Below are positions 24,362 through 34,011 of a stretch of DNA of 64,000 nucleotides, one piece after another. This stretch comes from Chimonanthus salicifolius. Taxonomy: Eukaryota > Streptophyta > Magnoliopsida > Laurales > Calycanthaceae. The translations under genes were made by a program, and so were the position numbers. Position 1 is the stretch's first letter. Every line of letters begins with the position of its first letter. A model generated the notes under the pieces. The model did not search any database and had not been told where the DNA came from. It saw only the letters and a program-made list of their open reading frames with translations. The stretch covers positions 61,563,195 to 61,627,194 of the forward strand of contig CM023540.1 in NCBI GenBank assembly GCA_013350335.1, read 5' to 3'.

Positions 24362-24866
24362 ACCTACTTGTCACGTTGTCTAACACTCTACTTCTACCCT
24401 AGTTGATGACACAGGAATTGAACAGAACGATGAACGTGATCGGAGCCAAGAATAGGAGCTTGGATGTTTTAGTTTCATTTTGTTTACGTTACTCATGGAC
24501 AATGTAATTTGAGTAGCTAGCATTTGGGCACGTAATAACTTAGATATTTGCTATGGTTTGGAATGTTTATTTTGGATATGTCAACTTAAGATAATCATTG
24601 TTAAGTAATGGATTCCTTTGCTATCTAAAATGGAATAGAATTAGGATTCTGTTATGTTTATTCCGCATGTTAACTTGAGTACGTATGAACTGTTTTAGTG
24701 GACTTGGTCCACGCACACGTATGGTTGGCCAATTAAGGGTCGGGCTTTGGAAGCTCGGACTTAGCTCGCATCATGACGTTCCCGCTCTCTCTCACTTTTT
24801 TATTAAAAAAATAATAGAAAAAATAGACTCTGGTTTTCGGCGAGTGAAAAAGGGCGGGGTGTTACA
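24362..24866 (+). mobile_element. 5' LTR of the + Tekay element, last segment
   Basis: Equivalent to about 32505-33023 of the 3' LTR. Contains CACGTTGTCTAAC, the pyrimidine stretch and ACAG at 24411-24414 (acceptor-like), and ends GGGCGGGGTGTTACA at 24866, two bases before the priming site. Confidence 0.93.
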
Positions 24867-24868
24867 GT

Positions 24869-24880
24869 TGGTATCAAAGC
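24869..24880 (+). other. Primer-binding site, initiator Met-tRNA (+ Tekay)
   Basis: TGGTATCAAAGC two bases after the LTR end at 24866. It has one mismatch from the canonical TGGTATCAGAGC, shared with the nested element at 23329-23340. Confidence 0.95.
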
Positions 24881-25271
24881 GAAACGGGAAGGTTGAATCT
24901 TTCGAAGTAAGATTAAGACGGTATCATGTCTCACTGACAGATAAGAACCCAACTGACCGACTCTTCGGAGTCCGCTGCACCGGGGACGGATTAATTTACT
25001 TCGTTAGACTAAGACTGAAACATTCAATCTGAGAACAAAAAGGAATGATAGCAAAGGAAGTACAGTCACAATAACTGGATTTGTCAAACATAGTAAATTA
25101 GGAAATATTTCCCTGATATACCCAAATTGAGAAACAAACAATAGATACTTAGGAGTTTCCCCAAAAACAAAGAAATATAAAGAGTGCTTATTTGGTAATT
25201 TCCCCAAAATGAGAAAAACAGAAACTTTATGATGAAACTAAGTCAAGATATTTTTCATTGGCTTAAGAAAA

Positions 25272-26270
25272 ATGCCTCCGAGAAGAAGAAGAACCCGACA
25301 ACACCCAAGTGAGGATGAAAAGGAAGTGCAACAATCTCATCCATCCAATGAAAAAAATAGCGTGAACATACCAGTGGTGCCTTCTGAACTACAAAACTTG
25401 GTCCAAGCGGTGGTCACATCTGTTCTTCAACAGCACATGAACGGAAATGCGAACACCAATGAGGCCAATGACAGGAGCATGGTGAGGGATTTTCAGCAGC
25501 AGCGCCCCCTTACTTCAAAGGGAAAGAAGGGCCTGTCGGAGCAGAAAATTGGTTGAATAAAATTACTCAGATCCTGACCCTGCTAAAGATCTCGAGTCAT
25601 GAAGACAAGATATTGCTGGCTACATCACAACTAATTGATGATGCCGGTAAATGGTGGGAGGTGATAGAGAAACAACGAGCACTCATTCCGGAAAGGCAAA
25701 GGACTGCAATGGCGTGGGAGCAGTTCTCAGCTACATTTTTGGACCATTACTTTCCCGAGGAGGAGAAGGAGTGCCACACCCAAGCGTTCTTATCTTTGGT
25801 ACAAGGCACCATGACGGTGGCAGAGTACCATCAGGAGTTCCTCAGTCTGTCCTATTATGCACTATACATGGTGGATACAAAGTACCGAAGGGCTCGCAAG
25901 TTTGAGCGGGGCCTACGGCCAAGTATTAGGGCCAAGGTAACCATATTCAAGACAGCTACACTAGCAGAGGTGGTCAGCAGGGCCACTATAGCGGAGCAAG
26001 AGAGGGCTGAGACAGTGCGGTTTGTGGACAACCGCCGAGGTCAGAGTGGGGGAGGTACATTTTGTCCCAACAAGAGGTTTCGACCTAACTTGGGGAGACC
26101 CTCACATTCCACTGGGTCAACAGAGGGCTTTTGTCCCAATCAGCCCTCCCCATCAGCATCAGTCTCTCAGGTTCCCCGAGGGGTGAACAACTGTTTCCAT
26201 TGTGATCAGCCGGGCTTTTTTCAGGAGGGAATGCCCACAGCTTAGCAGACCCTTTCATTCCAAGGGTTCA
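25272..26270 (+). pseudogene. Tekay gag, two frameshifts
   Basis: Gag builds the particle and packages RNA. It starts MPPRRRRTRQHPSEDEK, a basic then acidic N-terminus shared with the nested copy. VVPSELQNLVQAVVTSVLQQ follows, then a frameshift between about 25490 and 25530. The main retrotransposon gag domain comes next (GKWWEVIEKQRALIP, FSATFLDHYFPEEEKE, FERGLRPSIRAKVTIFK). The zinc knuckle starts CFHCDQPG near 26196, but a frameshift puts its last His/Cys half (RRECPQL) in another frame. I chose the start at 25272 because it aligns with the nested copy and is the first ATG after the priming site in good context. About 390 bases lie between the priming site and this ATG. Confidence 0.93.
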
Positions 26271-28320
26271 TTTCACCCACCAGCCAGACCAGCTAATTCA
26301 CGAGTAGGCAGGGCATACAGTCAGGCGGGACGGGCACCTAATCCTACAGGATCTGGACGGTTGTTTACTTTAGCTCCTCCAGCAGCAGTGGATCACTCTG
26401 TGATTCAAGGTATGGCAATAGTCAGTAGTTCCTACGCCTTTGCATTATTTGATTCTAGAGCATCCCACTCCTTCATATCTACTGCATTCATATCCGCAAC
26501 TGGCACATTAGTACAAAAACTGTCCACATCACTCACTATTTTATCCCCCCTCGGAGACACGTCATTGGGGTTCATATGCACAGCAGTGAACACCGAACTC
26601 GCTGGATACAGATTTGAGTTCAACTATCTGGTACTCAATATGACTGAGTACGATATTATCTTTGGCATGGACTGGTTGACTAGCGTTCAGGACAACATCA
26701 ATTGCCATCTTCGCAGGGTGAAATTTTGGTCACCCGAGGGGAAGCAATATGTGGTACATGCTGACAAACACAGCATCCCTATAAGAAGAAGACTGCATGA
26801 AAGGTTGAATCACCTGGTATTGAACAGTATCAGATTAAACAAGGCACCGGTGGCTGAACTTCCGGCTATAGTGAAAGACTACGAGGATGCATTTCCAACA
26901 GAACTCCCTTGCTTGCCACCCATGAGGGAGATTAATTTTGAGATCAAAATGTACCCTAGCACTGATGGCACCAACTGAGATGTCCGAGCTAAAGAAGCAG
27001 ATTGATGAACTGCTCAGACTGGGATGCATCCGGAGTAGTACATCGTCTTGGGGAGCTCTAGTGTTATTTGTGAAGAAGAAGGACGGTACACTCCGGATGT
27101 GTGTGGATTACCGAAAATTGAACCAGCTAATTGACAGGAACAAGTACCCTCTACCCAGGATCGATGATCTATTCGATCAACTTAGGGTTCCAGTCACTTC
27201 TCAATGATTGATCTGATGTCCGGCTACCATCAAATCAGGGTTAAGGATGAAGATATAGAGAAAACAGCCTTTAGGACACAGTATGGACTATATGAGTTTG
27301 TAGTCATGCCGTTTGGACTCACCAATGCACCGGTTGTGTTCATGGATTTAATGAACAGGATCGTCCCTCCTTACTTGGACCAATTTGTGATTGTATTTAT
27401 TGATGACATCCTGATCTATTCCAAAAGTCAGGAGGAACATGCTGAGCACCTGTGGATAGTCCTGGACACCTTGAGGAAGAATCAGCTATATGCCAAAGCA
27501 AGCAAATGTGAATTTTGGCTATCTGAGGTCAATTTTTTGGGACATGTTATATCATCAAATGGTATAGCCGTAGACCAGGCTAAGGTGACAGTAGTGAGGG
27601 AATGGAAAGCACCGAAGAATGTGACCGAGATCCGTAGCTTCCTGGGATTGGCTGGTTACTATTGGAAGTTCATCATGGACTTTTACAAGGTTGCATCTCT
27701 ATTTACTCGACTCACTCAGAAAGGATTCAAATTTGAGTGATCAGATGTGTGCAATCGGAGATTTGAGGAACTGAAGAAGAGGCTTACAACCGCTCCTATC
27801 CTGATTTTGCCGGAAAGAGGCAAGGGCTATGAAGTACAATGTGATGCTTCAGAAGAGGGACTAGGGTGTTCTCTCAGTCAAAGTCAGCGTGTGGTGGCTT
27901 ATGGTTCAAGACAGTTGAAAATACATGAATGCCTCTATCCCACGCATGACCTGGAACTAGCCGCAGTGGTCTTCACTCTCAAAAGCTGGAGACACTGTCT
28001 TTATGGCGAGAAGTTTGAAGTGTTTTCAATCATAAGAGCTTGAAGTACTTGTTTGATCAGAAAGAGCTCAACATGAGGCAGCGCAAATGGATGGAATATC
28101 TGCAGGATTATGAGTTCGCACTTCGATATCATCCTGGCAAGGCGAACAAAGTGGAGGATGCCCTCAGCTGCATATCACATGCATCAGTGGCCAGTTTGAT
28201 CAGGACAGAATGGGAGATGCTGAATACCATTCGAGAGTTCAATCTATATATCAGTAACCATGGGAGTATGTATAATCTGATCATACGGTCCAACATGGTC
28301 TCCAAGATTGAATAGGAGCA
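26271..28320 (+). pseudogene. Tekay protease, reverse transcriptase and RNase H, broken
   Basis: Protease: FDSRASHSFIS at about 26450 (the expected G is R), then [55 protein letters not shown], a frameshift near 27190, then [26 protein letters not shown] and the catalytic FIDD of [15 protein letters not shown] (27390-27430), RT thumb and [19 protein letters not shown] at 27738-27740 replaces a Trp codon kept as TGG in the nested copy. RNase [21 protein letters not shown] and [21 protein letters not shown], another frameshift near 28025, then [24 protein letters not shown] at about 28314 replaces CAG, as the nested copy shows. Gene order PR-RT-RH-IN is that of Ty3/Gypsy. Confidence 0.95.
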
Positions 28321-29727
28321 ACAGACAGATCCAGAAATGGAGGAGATATGGGCTAAGATGTCTACCGGTGAGGTCATACCGGAATAGGAGTTACGACCAG
28401 GACAGGGTCTTGTATTATGAGGTAGGACATATGTGCCTAAGAGCTGCAAAAAAGAGTTATTTATTGAGGCACACCAAACCAAACTCTCTATTCATCCAGG
28501 CAGCACCAAGATGTATCACGACCTGAAAAGACACTATTAGTGGCATGGGCTCAAAAGAGATGTGGCAGAATTTGTTGCTCATTGCCTAACTTGTCAGTAG
28601 GTTAAGACGGAACATCAGAAACCACCAGGGTTAACCAAACCCTTACCAGTGCCGGAGTGGAAATGGGAGCACATCTCCATGGATTTTGTGACAGGGTTGC
28701 CAAGGTCATCAAAGGGCAATGATGTAACATGGGTCATAGTAGACCAATTGACCAAGTCTGCACACTTCCTTCCCATCAGAATGACAGATTCATCCAAGAC
28801 CTTGGGTCGACAGTATATCCGGGATATCATCAGGCTACATGGTATTCCCCGGACTATTGTGTCCGATAGAGATGGGCGATTCACCGGTAGAGTGTGGTAG
28901 AGCATGCAGTCGGCCATGGGGACAGATCTATTGACTAGCACAGCATTCCATCCACAAACTGATGGACAGTTGGAGAGGACGATACAAACATTGGAGGATA
29001 TGCTGAGAACATGTATGCTAAACTTCAAGGGTGGATGGGAGGATCACTTGCCGCTGGTAGAATTCTCATACAACAACAGTTACTAGGCAAGCCTCCAGAT
29101 GGCTCCATTCGAGGCTTTATATGGTAGACCATGTAGATCACTCGTGTGCTGGACAGAGGCCAGTGAGCCTGCACTGATTGGACCCGAGTTAGTTGCAGAA
29201 ACTACAGTGCAGAGTCAGTTGATACGGCAGCACCTACTTGTTGCACAGAGTCTTCAGAAGAGCTACGTTGACAAGAGGAGGAGGTTCCTGGAATTTGAGG
29301 TGGGGGACTTAGTGTTCTTGAAAGTCTCGCCACGAAAGGGACGCATGAGATTTGGAAAGAAGGAGAAACTGTCACCTAGATATGTGGGGCCGTTTTCAAT
29401 CGTAAAGAATGTGGGGGAGGTGGCATATCAATTGGTACTTCTTTCACAATTGGCATCTTTGCACGATGTATTCCATACATTTATGTTGAGGAAGTACAAT
29501 CTTGATCCCTCACATGTACTGAATATACAAGACAAAGAGGTGCAAAGCGACGTGACATACATCAAAAGCCTGTCAAAGTGGTGGAGACAGAATAAAGGGT
29601 GTTATGAAACCGAGCGATTCAGTTCGTCAAGGTGGTATGGGATCAACATAGTAATGAGGAAGCCACTTGGGAACTTGAATCGGAAATGAGAATAGCTCAC
29701 CCTGAGCTATTTCTGTTATTTGTTTGA
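28321..29727 (+). pseudogene. Tekay integrase with chromodomain, broken by stops
   Basis: The N-terminal zinc region is recognisable (HQTKLSIHPGSTKMYHDLKR, HCLTC) with stops around 28384, 28532 and 28599. The catalytic core has VDQLTKSAHFLPIRMTDSS, IVSDRDGRFTG (second Asp) and AFHPQTDGQLERTIQ (third acid). A TAG at 28898 and another at 29084 stand at Gln codons of the nested copy. The C-terminal module has FEVGDLVFLKVSPRKG and RYVGPFSIVKNVGEVAYQL. After a frameshift near 29570 a chromodomain follows (FVKVVWDQHSNEEATWELES), ending at a TGA at 29725-29727. The chromodomain with GPF-type integrase marks the chromovirus branch; it is thought to guide insertion to heterochromatin. Confidence 0.95.
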
Positions 29728-29762
29728 AACCCTACTTCACTCGATTTTCGGGACGAAAATTT

Positions 29763-29779
29763 TAAAAAGAGGGTTGTAT
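29763..29779 (+). other. Polypurine tract (+ Tekay)
   Basis: TAAAAAGAGGGTTGTAT directly before the 3' LTR start at 29780; the same tract is in the nested element. Confidence 0.85.
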
Positions 29780-30908
29780 TGTAATTACCCCGATTTTCAA
29801 GTTATAAATATTTATGGAAATTTCCATTTAATTTGTGAATTAATGGATATGGACCTTAGATGGGTAAGGTGTTGGGTCAATTTCCCAATTAAGACCCAAC
29901 GGATTGTGGATATGGTTCAATTGAATTAAATGGGTGAGATTTATTTAATTGGGTCAAGATTGTCAATTGGGTCAAATGCCCAATTGGGACCCAATGGGTC
30001 ATGGTTGACTTGGTTGACCACCAAGTAAGTTCAAGCTTAATTAAATTGGGGATGAATTAAGTTGGAAATGGAATCAAATAATTGAGTTGATTTTAAGTGA
30101 GTTAAGTGAGTTGAGTTAAAGAAACGAGTTGAGTGGAAGTTAATGGGACCTTGAACTTAAGTGAGTGGAGTGGGAAGGTGGAGAGATGCATCTCACAAAG
30201 ACCAAAACAAGGCTACACATTGGAGACATGGGAGTTTCATGTCATGGGATGAAACTCCAAATAGATCATTAATGGGGAGGTGGACGGTTTTGTTGATGTT
30301 ACACAAGGATACACAAGGCACACGTTGGAGAGATGGAGGGTTTCCATCTCAAGATGGAAACCCAAGGGTCAAACGGTGGGAGTGTTTCATCTCGTGGATG
30401 AAACCTCCAAATGGAACATTAAAGAGGGAGGTGAAGGGGCATGGGAGTTACAAAAGGGCATCACCAAAGGACACCACCTTTGGCCGACCCTCATTAATCA
30501 AGAAAGGACTTTGGTTTCAACTCACTCTCTCCCTCTCTCTCTCTCTTGGCCGAATCACTCATCAAGACAAGAACACTTAGAGTATTTTCATCTCACTCTC
30601 CCTCTCTCACTCAAGGCCGATCCCCTCTCATTGACAAAGGGAGAACACTAGAGTTTTATCTCAAATCTTCTCTCTTCTCCCTCTCTAAAACCTATACCTC
30701 TTGGCTGAACCACTCCTAGATATTTTATCAAGATCAATCTCGGCCAAGGATCAAGAAGGAAGGAAGAAGAGGATAAGGAAGGAAAGGAGCAAAAAGGAGT
30801 GAAAGAAACCGGAGGAGTCGCAGAATTGGTAAGTAATTGATGAAATTACTAAGTAATGTAGTGTTTCATGTATAAAAACCATTAAGGACAAAGGAAGGGC
30901 TGGATGAA

Positions 30909-31873
30909 GTTCGGCCATGATGTATGGCCGAACCCCATCAAGGAATACAAACATGGTTATATGATTTTCAAGAGCAAGTGATGAACCATAGGGTTCAGCC
31001 ATGTTGTATGGCCGAACCCCATGGAAGGACATTAGTGATTTTTAATTATTTGAAGGATGAAGATCATAGATGTATGTATAAGAACCATCAAAGGATCAAA
31101 CCATAGATGTATGATTCTTTTTAAAATAAAAATGAGGAACCATAGGGTTCGGCCATGTTGTATGGCCGAACCCCATGAAGGGAGATTATTGATTTTAAAA
31201 GGGTTTTTAAGCACGAAAACCATGGAGGTATATTGTTGATGTTTAAAGGGTTTTAAGGGTGAGAATGTTGGATAGTTGTTGGTAAACGTTAATGAATGGA
31301 AAAGGATGAAAATCATGCAAAAATGTTAGTGAATTTAAATAAGGTTTAAATGTTGTAAAATGATGACCTAAGTGTATGATTAAACCCCCATGGAGGGACT
31401 TGTTTATGGACTTAAATATTGTAAATGATTTAATGGAGAGCATGGAAATGAAACATCATGGGTTCGGCCATGGTGTATGGCCGAACCCCATGAACCATTT
31501 TAACGCGTCATTCATGGATCTATCATGTTTAGATGAATGGATTATCAAGTTAAGGAATGGAAGGAAATAATGGCCAAGTGGTAAAATTAAAGGACCTTGG
31601 GTTCGGCCATGGTGTATGGCCGAACCCCATGGGTTATGTTCTTGGATATAGATTTGTATAAGTGGCCTAAATGTATGATTGAATCATGGAAATAAAGGAC
31701 CCTGGGTTCGGCCATGGTGTATGGCCGAACCCATGAAGAATGTTTTGTGGATGTAGGGCTTCCATTAATGTAAAATTAATGGAATGATCTTGGACTTAAT
31801 TTAAAGATCAAAGGACTAAAAAGAAAGACCCAAATCAAGTGAGTGAGGTTCGGCCTTGTAGTATGGCCGAACC
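30909..31873 (+). repeat. Seven GGTTCGGCC hairpins in the Tekay 3' LTR
   Basis: Hairpins start at 30909, 30991, 31145, 31460, 31599, 31704 and 31847. Typical form: arm GGTTCGGCCAT, loop of five bases such as GGTGT, arm ATGGCCGAACC, often extended outward by CCATAGG / CCCCATGG to a 15-16 bp stem with one mismatch. The spacers differ from one another, so this is not a simple tandem repeat: only the hairpins are alike. Confidence 0.97.
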
Positions 31874-32199
31874 CCACTAAAGTGTGTTTATGGACTTAGA
31901 CATGATTGGAAATCAAATAGAACATGGGTTTGATTGATTGATATGTAATAAGGTAACGGGACCTCACAAGCGGTGTACGATCGTGAACGATTTCCGGACG
32001 AAAACGCAAGGACACTTTAGTGGTCATTGGTAGGATTCTACCTCTTTGAGACCATGGGACATGTAAAATGAATTTAGTTCATATTTTTGATGAGTTATTT
32101 TGTATCAAATGTTATGTTTCAAATATGGAATTTTTATGCTATGATTTATACTATTACATAGCATGTGGACATTTGCATCTCATGCAGGGCATGGGACGG

Positions 32200-32360
32200 A
32201 TGATATGTAACCGGTAGACCACACTCCGTCGGGGCGTCCGTAAGGCAATTGTAGGGGTATCTTGATGTTCATAATCCATCAATAGGTAACCGGAGTCCAC
32301 GCTCCGTCGGGGCACCCGTAAGGAAACCGTGGGGGATACCTTGACGAGGAGCTTTCCATC
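32200..32360 (+). repeat. Two GC-rich CTCCGTCGGGGC repeats in the 3' LTR
   Basis: Two copies, about 75 bp apart, of a phrase running CCGG...CACACTCCGTCGGGGC...CCGTAAGG...GTGGGGG-TACCTTGA followed by TCCATCAAG. Two or three equivalent copies occur in the LTRs at 34012 (near 37228 and 37306), 40733 (near 42915, 42998 and 43078) and 15444 (16210-16090). They are dense in CpG against an AT-rich background. Confidence 0.85.
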
Positions 32361-33023
32361 AAGAGGATAATATGTGTTGATGATATGGCTGATGGGTGGG
32401 ACTCATGGCATATGAACCATATCATGGCATGAACTTGCATGTTTTTAATATTAAGTTATTTATGTGGTTTTTGTACTAACCATGTGTTAAACCTACTTGG
32501 AGTACCTACTGGGCACGTTGTCTAACGCCCTACTTCTACTCTAGTTGATGACACAGGAATTGAACGGAACGATGAACGTGATCAGAGCCAAGCATAGGAG
32601 CTTGGATGTTTTAGTTTCATTTTGTTTAAGTTACTCATGGACAATGTAATTTGAGTAGCTAGCATTTGGGCATGTAATAACTTAGATATTTGCTATGGTT
32701 TGGAATGTTTATTTTGGATATGTTAACTTAAGATAATCATTGTTAAGTAATGGATTCCTTTGCTATCTAAAATGGAATAGAATTAGGATTCTATTATAAT
32801 TCCGCAGATATGTTCATTCCGCATGTTAACTTGAGTACGTGTGAACCGTTTTAGTGGATTTGGTCCACGCACACGTATGGTTAGTCAGTTAAGGGTCGGG
32901 CTTTGGAAGCTCAGACTTAGCTCGCGTCGTGACGTTCCCGCTCTCTCTCACTCTTTTATAAAAAAAAAAAATAGAAAAAATAAACTCTGATTTTCGGCAA
33001 GTGAAAAAGGGCGGGTCGTTACA

Positions 33024-34011
33024 AATTATGTGTGACGGAAAGAGCTAAATGACTGTCTCCTTGACCTGGCCTCCTAAATGGAGGGAGTGACCTTCTCACA
33101 CCCGTTCTCACTTCTGATCCGGGCATTTGTGCCAGTGTTCTACAACACAAATAGGATCTTTACCATCTTCGATTGGTTGTCGAGAGAGATTGGGAAGGTG
33201 GATGAAGAATTCAGTTCTCAATGGAGATTGCAAATAGCGCGCGGGCTTGCCATTACCAACCTCATCCTCTAGTGCTACAATCTCTTCGGGTTCTTGCTGT
33301 CTGTTTATTACCCTAGGGTTTTTAAGAAGCTATTATGGATACAAGACTTGAACCTCTTGGAATTTACTCTTTGGGCTATTTTTGAATTGGATGAATATAT
33401 TTAGGAGAAACTATGGACAATTCTGCTAACAATGCAGTAGTAGAAATTTTTATTAAAAACTATAGAAAGCCTTTCTCTACTGTGGACAAGGTAGAAACTA
33501 TTTTCTACCATGCAAGGGAAAAATAGTGGGGTGGCATGATGTCATCTATATACTATTTATCTTATCAAGAAATCATCAAATACATTATTTGAGGAGAAAT
33601 CCCTACTTTCCCCTTTGTTCTATCAATCCAAACAAACTTAAAATGAATTGATGCGGCTTCTAAAACTCCATATGCTTAGTACTCTATAGTTGGTCATGAG
33701 CTCATCACAAGATACAGAGAGAGACAATAGCAGGACTATTACTTTGTTAAACTTGTAAAATGATTTATATTTAGAACAAGTGGAGAAATAGAAATTAAGG
33801 AGCAAACACCAAAATCATATAGATTGGAAAAGGGCATGTGGTTAGCTTATGAAGATATATATAGTTTTGATGTTTCAATGTAATGAATGTATTAGAATGT
33901 TGCTTCTGCTATTTCAATGCTATGAAGTTGGATTATGTTAATAAGATTTAATATTTTGCTCTCTTGGGAGATGGTGAATGATACTAGAGATTGTGTTAGA
34001 TCAATGAAAAT
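33024..34011 (+). repeat. Tandem repeat unit 2 (right part) and unit 3 (left part)
   Basis: 33024-33333 completes unit 2 after the Tekay TSD. Unit 3 begins at 33334 with TATGGATACAAGACTTG and is cut at 34011 by the next solo LTR. The MITE-like piece recurs at about 33375-33640. Confidence 0.85.
33078..33272 (+). pseudogene. Second copy of the unit's unrecognised ORF, shortened by a stop
   Basis: Same N-terminus as the ORF at 12797 (MEGVTFSHPFSLLIRAF) with few substitutions. TAG at 33270-33272 replaces the TGG of the first copy. Confidence 0.2.

Larger units (their letters stand above)
30829..32556 (+). other. Putative leader intron in the LTR, containing the hairpin array
   Basis: Inferred. 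GTAAGT (30829-30834) is a near-consensus 5' splice site. CTAAC (32522-32526) is a plant branch-point consensus, followed by a pyrimidine-rich stretch and ACAG (AG 32555-32556) about 30 bases on. The same donor, branch-like box and AG recur at equivalent places in the LTRs at 34012, 40733, 15444, 50075 and 48246. A spliced RNA would lose all hairpins and many upstream ATGs before gag. The unspliced RNA would be needed for reverse transcription. Confidence 0.5.
14023..33023 (+). mobile_element. Tekay/Del chromovirus, complete ends, TSD AATTA, with nested sister element
   Basis: The 5' LTR starts TGTAACACC at 14023 and the 3' LTR ends GGGTCGTTACA at 33023. AATTA flanks both ends (14018-14022 and 33024-33028) and joins the two halves of tandem unit 2 exactly. 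Order: 5' LTR (14023-15443 and 24362-24866, split by a minus-strand Tekay element), priming site 24869-24880, gag-pol 25272-29727, polypurine tract 29763-29779, 3' LTR 29780-33023. Without the inner element it would be about 10 kb, normal for Tekay. Both genes are broken. Confidence 0.95.
29780..33023 (+). mobile_element. 3' LTR of the + Tekay element, 3.24 kb
   Basis: Starts TGTAATTACCCCGATTTTC and ends GGGCGGGTCGTTACA. Order: U3 with GGGTCAAATGCCCAATTGGG and ACCCAATGGGTC, a segment with ACGTTGGAGAGATGGAGGG, a CT-rich leader (30525-30690), GTAAGT at 30829-30834, seven hairpins (30909-31873), the CGATCGTGAACG box (about 31979), GGTAGGATTCTACC (32029-32042), two CCGTCGGGGC repeats, GGGCACGTTGTCTAACGCCC (32511-32530), ACAG (32553-32556), and the ACTTAGCTCGCGTCGTGACG and GGGCGGG terminal blocks. 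It is the only LTR of this element with all parts present. Confidence 0.95.

Noticed and set aside
24868..24890. tRNA gene near the initiator-tRNA match
   Set aside because: Only the 12-base complement of the tRNA 3' end is present, as expected for a primer-binding site; no cloverleaf.
30909..31873. CRISPR-like array (regularly repeated palindromic sequence with unique spacers)
   Set aside because: Spacer lengths range from about 55 to 290 bp, the context is plant LTRs, no cas genes exist, and the same hairpins recur in eight LTRs.
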